Source of the DNA: Comamonas testosteroni TK102
GTDB lineage: Bacteria > Pseudomonadota > Gammaproteobacteria > Burkholderiales > Burkholderiaceae_C
NCBI RefSeq assembly: GCF_000739375.1
Contig: NZ_CP006704.1
Location: forward strand, 2,666,001 to 2,730,000
Direction of reading: 5' to 3'
Length of the DNA: 64,000 bases
In this document: one piece after another, positions 15,602-25,145 of the stretch
How the letters are laid out: each line of letters opens with the position of its first letter
Position numbering within the stretch: position 1 is the first letter of the stretch
Translations under genes and position numbers: made by a program
Notes under the pieces: generated by a model
Databases searched by the model: none
The model's input: only the letters and a program-made list of their open reading frames with translations
Told to the model about the DNA's origin: nothing

Positions 15602-18124
15602 ATGAAAAGAAATCACTCTCATTTTTCTTCTGGACAAGGGGAGGGGATGGCTGCGGGTTCGCATTGCGGCAGTCTGCGCAGCGTGGCTCTGGCCAGTGCC
15701 ATGGCTTGTCTGGCCTGGTCAGGTCTGGCTGTGTTGCCGACGGCTCATGCCCAGAGCGCCAGCAGCCATACGGCCATGTCCACCTCGCACAGCCTGAGTG
15801 TGCCTGCCCAGCCCCTGGGACAGGCATTGAATGCATTGGCCCGCACCTGGGGGGTGTCGATTTCGGTCGACGCAGCCTTGGTGGAAGGCCGTACGGCGCC
15901 GGTGCTGCAAGGCGTTCAGACCTTGAACGAGGCGTTGGCAAAGGCGCTGACTGGGAGCGGGCTGGAAGCGGTCCCTGTCGGGGCGGCCATCACCGTGCGT
16001 CGCCACAGCAGCCAGACCGGCATGCTGGGCGAGGTGACGGTGACGGCCCAGGCTGAACGCGAAGCCACAGAGGGCAGTGGTTCGTATGCCGCCTCATATG
16101 TGTCCCTGGGCAAAGGGCAGGACATCCGGGAGACTCCACAGTCGATCTCGGTGGTGACGCGTCAGCGCATCGAAGATCAGGCCATGAGCAATGTGGGCGA
16201 AGTGATGCAGCAGACCACCGGCGTGACGGTGGACTATGGCGGTGCGGGTGGACTGGGTGGTGCGGCCACCAGGTTTCTGTCGCGAGGCTTCGAGATCAGC
16301 AATGTGCAGATCGACGGTGCCAGTGTGGACGCGTTCAGCCAGCAGCTGTTCGACCCCAATCTGGCCATGTATGACAGTGTGCAGGTGGTGCGCGGCGCCA
16401 ATGGCCTGTTCAGCGGCAATGGGGAGCCCGGCGGTGCCATCAATCTGGTGCGCAAGCGTCCTACGGCGCAAAAGCAGATTCTGGGCTCGGTGGGCGTCGG
16501 CAGCTGGAATCGCAAACAGGCCGAGCTGGATGTTGCGGGTCCGTTGAATGAAGCAGGGAGCCTGCGTGGTCGTGCCGTGCTCGCGCATTCGGACAAGAAC
16601 TTTTTCTATCGCGGAGCGGATTCGCAAAACAGCCTGCTCTACGGCATTCTGGAAGCCGATGTGACCAGCTCCACGCGTGTGAGCCTGGGAGCCAGCTACG
16701 ACAAGCTCAAGGCCACTCCCTGGCGCGAAGGCCTGCCCCGTGCTGCCAATGGCGACGATCTGAAGCTGTCCCGCAAAACCGCGCTGATGGCGGGTTGGAG
16801 CCACTACGACAAGAGCGCCAAGGAGATTTTTGCGCAGCTCGACCAGCAACTGGCGGGGGACTGGAAGCTCAAGGCTCAAGTCAATTATCAGAAGGTGGAC
16901 AGCGATTCACGGCTGGCCAGTCTCAGTGGAGCCGTTGACCCTGCAACAGGTCTTGGCGCCAACTGGACCGGCTTTTCCAACGACTTTCGTTCGGAGAAAA
17001 AAAGCCTGGATGTGCATGCCAGCGGCCCGTTCTCGTTGTTCGGCCGCAAGCACCGGTTGCTGCTCGGTGCGGACTGGAGCAAGGTGCGTGACGATCAGGA
17101 CACTTACTACTCAGAGATGGACACGCCGCTTTCGCTGACCAATGTCTATGAGTTCGATCCTGGCCGGATTCCCTTTGCGGTGCGCGAACGCATGACGCGC
17201 AGCTATCCCGGCTACGGTGCCACGCAAAAAGGCTTCTATGGTCGTGCCAATCTGAGCCTGACGGATCAGCTCACCGCCATAGTCGGAGGGCGTTATGCCA
17301 GCTACTCCTACGACACGCCGTATATCAACTACAACGCCGACGGCAGTGTCCGGGCCAGCGGCCGCGAATACTACAGCGAAAGCGGCATCTTCACCCCCTA
17401 TGCGGGCCTGGTCTACGACCTGGGCAAGCAGTGGACAGCCTACGGCAGTGTGACCGAGATCCACAAGTCGCAGGCCAATATGCTGGCAGGCCCTGTACCG
17501 GGGGCGGCGCTGGATCCGATCAAGGGCCGAAGTTTCGAGCTGGGCGTGAAGGGAGAGCTCGGCGAGGGCAAGCTCAATACTGCGTTTGCCCTCTACCGGA
17601 TAGAGCGCAAGGGCCAGGCGGTGCGTGATCCGCGCTATCCGGAAGCCGATATCGGCAACCTGGGCCTGAGCTGCTGCTATGTGGCCCAGGGCAAGATCAT
17701 CAGCCAGGGCCTGGACATGGAAGTCACCGGCCAGCTGGCGCAAGGCTGGCAGTTGTTTGCCGGCTATACATACAACCACAATCGCAACAAGACCGACCCG
17801 TCGCAGCTGGTCTATAGCTCCATCACGCCCAAGCACCTGTTCAAGCTCTGGAGCAGCTATCAGCTGCAGGGCCAGCACTCGCCCTGGACCGTTGGCGGCG
17901 GCGTGACGCTGCAAAGCGCCACCTATGTCAGCGGCACGGCCAACAGCTACAACCCGGCATCGGGCCAGTACGATGGCGATGCCGTTCCCTTCCGCTTCAC
18001 TCAGGCCGGCTACGCCGTCTGGGGGGCCAGCGTGCAATACCGCATCAATCGCAACTGGTCGGCGGCACTCAATGTGCACAATCTGTTCGATAGTTTTGTC
18101 AAGCAGAATTTTCAAGCGACCTGA
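15602..18124 (+). CDS. TonB-dependent siderophore receptor with signalling domain, C-terminus truncated
   Basis: An outer-membrane transducer of about 840 residues. It has a signal peptide (ending in HAQ), an STN signalling domain (SVPAQPLGQALNALARTWGVSIS...), a TonB plug (RETPQSISVVTRQRIEDQ) and a 22-strand barrel. The STN domain fits control by the FecI-FecR pair just upstream. The end is unusual: homologues continue about 25-30 residues past NLFD with a final strand ending in an aromatic residue, but this one ends FDSFVKQNFQAT. The last strand and terminal phenylalanine used in barrel assembly are missing, so the protein may not insert properly. Start at ATG 15602; ATG 15593 in frame is an alternative. 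Confidence 0.88.
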   Translation: MKRNHSHFSSGQGEGMAAGSHCGSLRSVALASAMACLAWSGLAVLPTAHAQSASSHTAMSTSHSLSVPAQPLGQALNALARTWGVSISVDAALVEGRTAPVLQGVQTLNEALAKALTGSGLEAVPVGAAITVRRHSSQTGMLGEVTVTAQAEREATEGSGSYAASYVSLGKGQDIRETPQSISVVTRQRIEDQAMSNVGEVMQQTTGVTVDYGGAGGLGGAATRFLSRGFEISNVQIDGASVDAFSQQLFDPNLAMYDSVQVVRGANGLFSGNGEPGGAINLVRKRPTAQKQILGSVGVGSWNRKQAELDVAGPLNEAGSLRGRAVLAHSDKNFFYRGADSQNSLLYGILEADVTSSTRVSLGASYDKLKATPWREGLPRAANGDDLKLSRKTALMAGWSHYDKSAKEIFAQLDQQLAGDWKLKAQVNYQKVDSDSRLASLSGAVDPATGLGANWTGFSNDFRSEKKSLDVHASGPFSLFGRKHRLLLGADWSKVRDDQDTYYSEMDTPLSLTNVYEFDPGRIPFAVRERMTRSYPGYGATQKGFYGRANLSLTDQLTAIVGGRYASYSYDTPYINYNADGSVRASGREYYSESGIFTPYAGLVYDLGKQWTAYGSVTEIHKSQANMLAGPVPGAALDPIKGRSFELGVKGELGEGKLNTAFALYRIERKGQAVRDPRYPEADIGNLGLSCCYVAQGKIISQGLDMEVTGQLAQGWQLFAGYTYNHNRNKTDPSQLVYSSITPKHLFKLWSSYQLQGQHSPWTVGGGVTLQSATYVSGTANSYNPASGQYDGDAVPFRFTQAGYAVWGASVQYRINRNWSAALNVHNLFDSFVKQNFQAT

Positions 18125-18626
18125 TCGCCGGAAAGCCAGTCTCCATGCGGGTTTAGCGCCCGAGCCTCGCTGCCAAAGATGCCCTGCCTGTCTGGTCTAG
18201 GAGCCAGATAAGAGCCAAGGGAAAGAACGTCATCAGATAAGCATGGCGTGTTCCAGCGCAGCAGCTTCCCCAATTCTTTGCTTCCCCTTGATGCCAATGC
18301 TGACGTCCCGGCGTGCCGCCGTCGGGTTCGCGGGCTGCGCCCCGCGCTTCGTGCCGAATCGCGGCCATCCGGCTTTGACCCCTGACGCCTTCGGCCCTGG
18401 CGGGCCTGCGCGCTCCGCTTGCACAAAGGCGAGTGTGTGCATTGGGCGTGGGCGGGTGTAGGCGGTCTTGCTGTCCCCTTCACCGTATCACGGCGTTCTC
18501 GCCGTCAAGGGCTGCGCGTGCTTGCACGCTTGCGGCCTGGCGGCCGTCCTTGACCCCTGACTGCTTGCGCTGCGCCGTGCTCTCCACGGTTCCGGGCAAT
18601 TCCGCCCGAGCAACCGGAGCACGATC
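18125..18626. other. Junction region between backbone and ICE, no gene
   Basis: About 500 bp without a credible gene. The left part follows the truncated TonB receptor; the right part is ICE leader DNA, including a shared 17-mer (18406-18422) and the 148-bp repeat that leads into radC. An integrase gene would be expected near an ICE end but none is seen. The exact element boundary is not recognisable. Confidence 0.45.
18461..18608 (+). repeat. 148-bp leader repeat, copy 1 (upstream of radC)
   Basis: Nearly identical to 19248-19395, which precedes the next gene. Both copies start GGCGGTCTTGCTGTCCCC, include an ACGGCG/CGCCGT hairpin, a GCGTGC-NN-GCACGC palindrome and GGCC-rich arms, and end at GGGCAATTCCGCCCG about 18 bp before a start codon. 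The centre of the palindrome is TT here and AA in copy 2. It is probably a duplicated 5' leader or promoter module of the ICE. Confidence 0.75.
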
Positions 18627-19136
18627 ATGTCGCAACTGTCCTTTTCCTCGTTCGATTCCTCGCTGATGGTGCGTGACGCACAGGGCCGCTACCTGCTGGC
18701 GACTGCCGAGCAGATTCTGGAGGCCGCGCGCCAGGCCATCGAGCGCAAGATGCAACGCGGTACGTCGTTCACGTCGCCGGCGGCGGTCAAGGAGTACCTG
18801 CGCGCCAAGCTGGCCGGCTTCGAGCATGAGGTGTTCGCGGTGCTGTTCATGGACACGCAACATCGGCTGATCGAATACGCCGAAATGTTCCGCGGCACCA
18901 TCGACGGCGCATCGGTGTATCCGCGCGAGCTGGTCAAGGAGGCGCTGCGGCTCAACGCGGCGGCGGTCATCATTTCGCACAACCATCCGAGCGGCAATCC
19001 CGAGCCGAGCGGTGCCGACCGGGCGCTGACCCAGCGGCTCAAGGAGGCGCTGGGGCTGGTGGACGTGCGCGTGCTGGATCACGTCATCGTGGCGGGCACC
19101 GACACCACATCGTTTGCCGAACGTGGCCTGATCTGA
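18627..19136 (+). CDS. radC: RadC-family JAB1/MPN metalloprotease-like protein of the ICE
   Basis: A 169-residue protein consisting mainly of the RadC JAB/MPN+ domain. The metal-binding motif HNHPSGNPEPSGAD is complete (HxHP...SxxD), with the upstream glutamate in IEYAEMFRGT. Short RadC proteins like this are carried by many Tn4371-like ICEs; despite the name, no role in recombination repair is proven. A UUCG terminator follows directly. Start ATG 18627 lies 19 bp after the leader repeat. Confidence 0.92.
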   Translation: MSQLSFSSFDSSLMVRDAQGRYLLATAEQILEAARQAIERKMQRGTSFTSPAAVKEYLRAKLAGFEHEVFAVLFMDTQHRLIEYAEMFRGTIDGASVYPRELVKEALRLNAAAVIISHNHPSGNPEPSGADRALTQRLKEALGLVDVRVLDHVIVAGTDTTSFAERGLI

Positions 19137-19138
19137 CG

Positions 19139-19159
19139 AAGGGGCTTCGGCCCCTTTTT
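19139..19159 (+). terminator. Rho-independent terminator after radC
   Basis: AAGGGGC-TTCG-GCCCCTT followed by T's: a 7-bp stem closed by a stable UUCG tetraloop, two bases after the radC stop. Confidence 0.88.
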
Positions 19160-19247
19160 GCTGCGCCCGGCGCGGGCTGGGCGAAAACGCTGCCTCGAAA
19201 ATCCGAGACAGCGTTTCGGAAATTCATGGGCCTGCATGGAGGTATGG

Positions 19248-19395
19248 GGCGGTCTTGCTGTCCCCTTCACCGTATCACGGCGTTCTCGCCGTCAAGGGCT
19301 GCGCGTGCAAGCACGCTTGCGGCCTGGCGGCCGTCCTCGACCCCTGACTGCTTGCGCTGCGCCGTGCTGGCGACGGTTCCGGGCAATTCCGCCCG
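19248..19395 (+). repeat. 148-bp leader repeat, copy 2
   Basis: Second copy of the module at 18461-18608, ending 18 bp before the next start codon. It differs at only a few positions, including the centre of the GCGTGC palindrome (AA instead of TT, equivalent to flipping it). Confidence 0.75.
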
Positions 19396-19413
19396 TGAAA
19401 CTGGAGAATCGTC

Positions 19414-19797
19414 ATGAACGACAAATCGCACGTTTCCCTCGAACAACACGTTTGCCTGGTCTGCGGCGCTCGCTTCGACACCGGCGCGATCCTGCTGGAC
19501 AAGCGCCTGCGCGCAAGCATGGAGCGCCACACGGCGACAGGCTGGGGCTTGTGCCCTGAACACCAGAAGCTGTCCGACGATGGCTTTGTCGCGCTGGTCG
19601 AATGCGACCCGCAGCGCAGCGGCTCGCAGGCCAGCGGCCGCATGAAGCCCGAACAGGCATACCGCACGGGCCGCCTGGCGCACCTGAAACGCGAGGTGTT
19701 CGCCGATGTGTTCAACGTGCCGATCGAGGACAAGCAGCCATGCGTGTTCGTTGAACCCGGCGTGATTGAGCAGTTGCAAGCGATGACTGCGCACTGA
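19414..19797 (+). CDS. ICE protein of unknown function with zinc-ribbon-like cysteines
   Basis: 127 residues, function not known to me beyond its regular presence next to radC in Tn4371-like ICEs. The N-terminal part has CLVCGARFDTGAILLDKRLR and then GLCPEHQKL, a CxxC...CxxH arrangement that could bind one zinc ion. The C-terminal half is a plain alpha/beta-like sequence with LKREVFADVFNVPIED. Start ATG 19414 follows CTGGAGAATCGTC. It shares its 148-bp leader with radC, so the two may be co-regulated. Confidence 0.75.
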   Translation: MNDKSHVSLEQHVCLVCGARFDTGAILLDKRLRASMERHTATGWGLCPEHQKLSDDGFVALVECDPQRSGSQASGRMKPEQAYRTGRLAHLKREVFADVFNVPIEDKQPCVFVEPGVIEQLQAMTAH

Positions 19798-20558
19798 TCG
19801 CACGGCGACCATCCGGCGCGTTGTCCTTCGGGGCGACGCGCCTTTTTTTCTGCTGCGCCCGGTGCCGATGCCTTCGCGCCTACGGCGCTGCGCGCTTCGC
19901 TTGCACTCCAGGGGAAGGCCATGCGGCCATCCCCGCCGCGCTGCGCTTGGCGCCCCTCGATACCGCCGCCCCGGCTGCGCCGGCGCGGCAACCCTTGCGC
20001 ACCAGCGGCATTTCATCCTGGGCATCCAGCCCATGCTGTCCATCGTTGATGGCATGAGCGTCCCCGGCCAAGAAACATGGCCGGTCGCGCTGTCGTGCTT
20101 CGCATCGGGCCTCGCTGCGCGAGTCTCGCCCCTGGCGGGCTTCCATCGTTCCCTCGCTCCGCTCGGCTGACGCCTTCGGCCCGGATTCCTCGATCCGTGC
20201 CTGCGCGCTTCGCTTGCGTGCGGTTCGGCACACAGGGACGGCCGTTGCCATGTCCAGCCGTCTCCCCTGACTTCATCACCTTGTCCGCGACCGTAGCCCG
20301 CTCCCGTGTGCCGTCAAGGCGCGCAGGGCCGTGTCCTCGGCTGCGCCTGCGGGCCGCACCAACCCCGCGCTTGTTTCCTTGACGGCCCCCGTCCGCGCGC
20401 TCCTTTGGCCGCGGGCGATGAACTCAGGAAAGACGGTGGCAACAGGGCCAACCGGGTTCTTCGTGCCAACCGCACAGAACAGCCGAAAGGCTGGGCTCCG
20501 AATCTAGGAATTCGGTGTGCGGCTTGAACAGCAAACCCTTTTCGTTAGGAGAAAGACC
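19798..20558. other. Long ICE leader region without a gene
   Basis: About 760 bp of GC-rich DNA; open frames here have unnatural arginine/proline-rich translations. It contains two of four copies of the 17-mer CTGCGCGCTYCGCTTGC (19888-19904 and 20201-20217), each with a GCCTTCG shortly upstream. TTAGGAGAAAG before 20559 is the ribosome-binding site of the ParB-like gene. Possibly a regulatory leader or non-coding RNA region. Confidence 0.45.
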
Positions 20559-22583
20559 ATGAGCGCCGTTCTGAAAACCGAAATCCATGCCATCGAAACC
20601 GCCGTGCCGCTGGAAGTGGCCGACCCGACCAAGAACCTGATTTTGGTTCCGCTGTCGCGTCTGGTGTCGCGTCCTGCTGGCCCCAACGTGCGCAAGACCC
20701 CGCGCATGTCCATCCCCGAACTGGCCGCATCTATCCAGCGTGTCGGCCTGCTGCAAAACCTCATCGTCATTGCTGCCGCCGATGGCGAGCATTACGAAGT
20801 CGTGGCCGGTGGCCGCAGGCTGGCCGCGTTGAAGCTGCTGGCGAAGAAGCGCCGCATCAGCAAGGAATGGGAAGTGCCTTGCCTGCTGGTGGCCGATGGC
20901 ACCGCCCGCACGGCCAGCCTCACCGAGAACGTGCAGCGCGAAGCCATGCACCCCGCCGACCAGTTCGAGGCATTCGCCGCGCTGGTGGCCGAAGGCCGAC
21001 CCATCGAGGACATAGCGGCAGATTTCAGCGTGTCCCCGCTGGTGTTGCAGCGCCGCTTGAAGCTGGCGAACGTGTCACCCCGCCTGCTGGCCGAGTACCG
21101 CGCCGAAGCCGTGACGCTCGATCAGTTGATGGCCCTTGCCATCACCGACGACCACGCCGCGCAGGAAACCGCGTTCTACGACGCGCCGACGTGGCAGCGC
21201 AACCCCTCGCAATTGCGCGACCGCCTCACCGAGCGCGAGATTGACGCATACCGGCATCCGCTGGTGCGTTTCGTGGGGCTGGACACCTACGAAGCCGCAG
21301 GCGGCGGCATCCGCCGCGACCTGTTCGCGGAAAGTGATGCGGGCGTGTATCTGACCGATGCCACGCTGCTGGAACGGCTGGCGCAAGACAAGCTGGCGGG
21401 CATCGCTGCCGAGGTGAAGGCCGAAGGCTGGGCGCGGGTGGATGCCACCCCCGCCGTGACCCACGCCGACCTGCACGCCTTCCAGCGTGCGCCGAGGGAA
21501 CGCCGCGAACCGAACAAGCGCGAAGCGCAGCGCATCGAGAAGCTGCAAACCAAGATGCACGAACTGGCCGCCGCCGTGGATGACGCGCTGGATGCCGAGG
21601 ACGAGGAAAAGGCCGATGCCTTGCAGGAAGAAGGCGAAGCCGTGGGCCAACAATTGCAGGCGCTGGAAGATGGATTGAAGGACTACAGCGCGACCGCGAA
21701 GGCCGCAGCCGGTGCCATCGTCACCATCGACCGCAGCGGCGAAGCCGTGATTCATCGCGGGCTGATGCGCGAAGCCGAAGCCAAGGCGCTGCGCACGCTG
21801 GAACGCTTGCGGCAGGGTTTCGGCAGCGAAAGCGAAGCCGGGAACGACGACGAAGGCGAGGACGGAGACAGCGAAGGGCAGCCCAAGACCGCCGCCATGT
21901 CCGACAAGCTGGCGCAGCGGTTGAGCGCCCATCGCACCGCCGCGCTGCAAATCGAAGTCGCCCGGCATCCGCAAGTGTCGCTGGCCGCGCTGGTGCATGG
22001 CATGGTGCAGACCGTCTTGCAGGGCAGCCACTACGGCCACGACTTGCCGCTGGGCGTAAGCCTGAAAGTGCAAGACCGGCTGGAAGGCATCGCCCCGGAC
22101 ATACCGGATTCGCCCGCCGCCTTGGCGTTGCGCGAGTTGCAGCAGGTAGCAGGCGAAGGCTTGCCGGAGGACAGCGCCGAACTGTTCGCCGTGCTGCTGG
22201 CGAAGTCGCAAGATGAACTGGTGCGCCTGCTGGCGGTATGCGTGGCCGTCACGGTGGACGTGGTGACACCCCGCACCACGCAGCAGCAACCGGGCGCGGA
22301 ACTGGCGCAGGCCGTGGGGCTGGACATGGCAGCATGGTGGAAGCCCACCAATGAGGGTTATTTCCGGCATGTGCCGAAGGCCGCGATTCTGGAAGCCGTG
22401 GAGCAGTACGCCCCGGCGCACGTCACACGGCTGGCGGATGGCACCGGCTGGATGCCTGCCATCTTCAAGACCGAAGGCACCGACGACACCACGGCGCAGG
22501 ATGCGCCGCAGGCCGTGACGGATGACGAACCGGAAGCCACCGACAACGACGACGAGCAGCAGGTCCACGCGCTTGCCGCCTGA
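20559..22583 (+). CDS. Large ParB-like partition/nuclease-domain protein
   Basis: A 674-residue protein with an N-terminal ParB/Srx domain (LVPLSRLVSRPAGPNVRK... then ELAASIQRVGLLQNLIV, VVAGGRRLAALKLL and the SLTENVQREAMHPADQFEAF helix), followed by a helix-turn-helix-like KorB region (RPIEDIAADFSVSPLVLQRRLKLANVS). The remainder is long and partly acidic, with a coiled region near KREAQRIEKLQTKMHELAAAVDDALDAEDEEKADAL. The GGRR motif is the CTP-binding box of ParB proteins. Such large ParB-like proteins are standard in Tn4371-like ICEs and may aid maintenance of the excised circle. It is distant from parA (30392), so the pairing is uncertain. Confidence 0.88.
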   Translation: MSAVLKTEIHAIETAVPLEVADPTKNLILVPLSRLVSRPAGPNVRKTPRMSIPELAASIQRVGLLQNLIVIAAADGEHYEVVAGGRRLAALKLLAKKRRISKEWEVPCLLVADGTARTASLTENVQREAMHPADQFEAFAALVAEGRPIEDIAADFSVSPLVLQRRLKLANVSPRLLAEYRAEAVTLDQLMALAITDDHAAQETAFYDAPTWQRNPSQLRDRLTEREIDAYRHPLVRFVGLDTYEAAGGGIRRDLFAESDAGVYLTDATLLERLAQDKLAGIAAEVKAEGWARVDATPAVTHADLHAFQRAPRERREPNKREAQRIEKLQTKMHELAAAVDDALDAEDEEKADALQEEGEAVGQQLQALEDGLKDYSATAKAAAGAIVTIDRSGEAVIHRGLMREAEAKALRTLERLRQGFGSESEAGNDDEGEDGDSEGQPKTAAMSDKLAQRLSAHRTAALQIEVARHPQVSLAALVHGMVQTVLQGSHYGHDLPLGVSLKVQDRLEGIAPDIPDSPAALALRELQQVAGEGLPEDSAELFAVLLAKSQDELVRLLAVCVAVTVDVVTPRTTQQQPGAELAQAVGLDMAAWWKPTNEGYFRHVPKAAILEAVEQYAPAHVTRLADGTGWMPAIFKTEGTDDTTAQDAPQAVTDDEPEATDNDDEQQVHALAA

Positions 22584-23394
22584 TCTTCACCACCACCGGG
22601 CGCCCCGGTTCCGGCCGGGGCGCTTTGCTGTTCCATCAGCATCAGCCCCAGGCCGTACCGCCCTGGTGCCGATGGTCAAAATCCGGGCGCGGCGGTGGCC
22701 GCACCCGGTTTCAAGGCCCGAAGCCAGAACGCCCCTTCGCCGCCTTCGGGCAGGCTGCGAAGGGGCGGCGCACAAGTGGCCTTGTGCGCGGGAAACCCTC
22801 GAAGCCCATAGGTGCGTCGGCGCACAGCGCCGACGACATTCCGAACGCGCCCCGCCGCAATAGGCGGGGCTTGTGGGGCTACGCCCCGGCTTGCTGCCGC
22901 AGGTTGCGCGAAAGTGTGCCGTCCTCGACGCTGGAAGTTCGTCGCCTGTACGTCACGAAGGACGGTTCACCGACACGCCGCCCGGCCCTGCAATGGAGCT
23001 TCCAGGCCACGCCTCACGCAAGAGGCCGCCTGCTACGTCAGGGGCGCTTGCGCCCTTGTCGCCGGGTGTTGTCCTTGCCCGTGTCAGGGCGCAGGCCGGT
23101 GAAGCCGTTACGCGGGGATGCCGAGTCGGCCATGTCTCCATTCGGGAGTGGGCGGCCAGTACGTCCTTGTGTTGTTGTGAATCCTGGCGGTGGCTGGGCT
23201 TCATGGCCGCAACCTTCCAGCGAAAACAATTTCCCCTGCGCTGCGCGCATTCCTCGCGGGACAAATTCTTTTCGCTTTCAGGTTCTCCACGTTGTTGCGA
23301 CCGCTGCGCGGTGCGGCCAGCCCATCCCCCGCCGGGCGGATCACAACAAGGACGCACTGGCGCGACCTTGTTCAACCCGAAAGGAGAAATCATC
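22584..23394. other. Structured non-coding region with three perfect hairpins
   Basis: About 800 bp without a credible gene. Within 140 bp lie three perfect inverted repeats: GCCCCTTCGC/GCGAAGGGGC (22731-22740 with 22757-22766), GTCGGCG/CGCCGAC (22816-22822 with 22828-22834) and GCCCCGCC/GGCGGGGC (22849-22856 with 22863-22870). None is followed by a T-run. The region could be a leader RNA, a non-coding RNA or a replication/transfer site. AAGGAGAAAT just before 23395 is the ribosome-binding site of the next gene. Confidence 0.5.
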
Positions 23395-23709
23395 ATGGCA
23401 AACATCGGCACCTTCACCGCAGAGAAAGACGGCTTCACCGGCCAGCTCCGCACCCTGACCCTCAACGTCAAGGTCAAGCTCGTTCCCAACGATAAGGGCG
23501 AGAACGAAAGCGCCCCGGACTTCCGCCTGCAAGCGGCCGGCCACGACTTCGGCGCGGCGTGGAAGAAAACCAGCGAGGCCGGGCGGGATTACCTGTCGGT
23601 GGCCATCGACGATCCTTCATTCCCGGCGACGGTCTATGCCCGTCTGATCGAAGGCGAGAACGGCACACATGACCTGATCTGGTCGCGCAGCAAGCCCAAG
23701 GCAGCCTGA
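23395..23709 (+). CDS. DUF736 family protein
   Basis: A 104-residue protein matching DUF736 over its full length (start [21 protein letters not shown], end SRSKPKAA, with the central DFRL...[19 protein letters not shown] segment). The function is unknown; the family is nearly confined to ICEs and plasmids of proteobacteria. Start ATG 23395 after AAGGAGAAATCATC. Confidence 0.9.
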   Translation: MANIGTFTAEKDGFTGQLRTLTLNVKVKLVPNDKGENESAPDFRLQAAGHDFGAAWKKTSEAGRDYLSVAIDDPSFPATVYARLIEGENGTHDLIWSRSKPKAA

Positions 23710-25101
<1,392 letters not shown>

Positions 25102-25145
25102 CTTTCTAGATGGTGGCGGTGTCCCTATGTCCTGGCGCCTGGGCT

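Noticed and set aside
21075..22568. 497-codon frame antisense to the ParB-like gene
   Set aside because: Low-complexity arginine/glycine/histidine-rich translation and no start signal; mirrors the real gene.
22625..23458. 277-codon frame upstream of DUF736
   Set aside because: Composition is unnatural (arginine, proline, serine), no domain, and it overlaps the DUF736 start in another frame.
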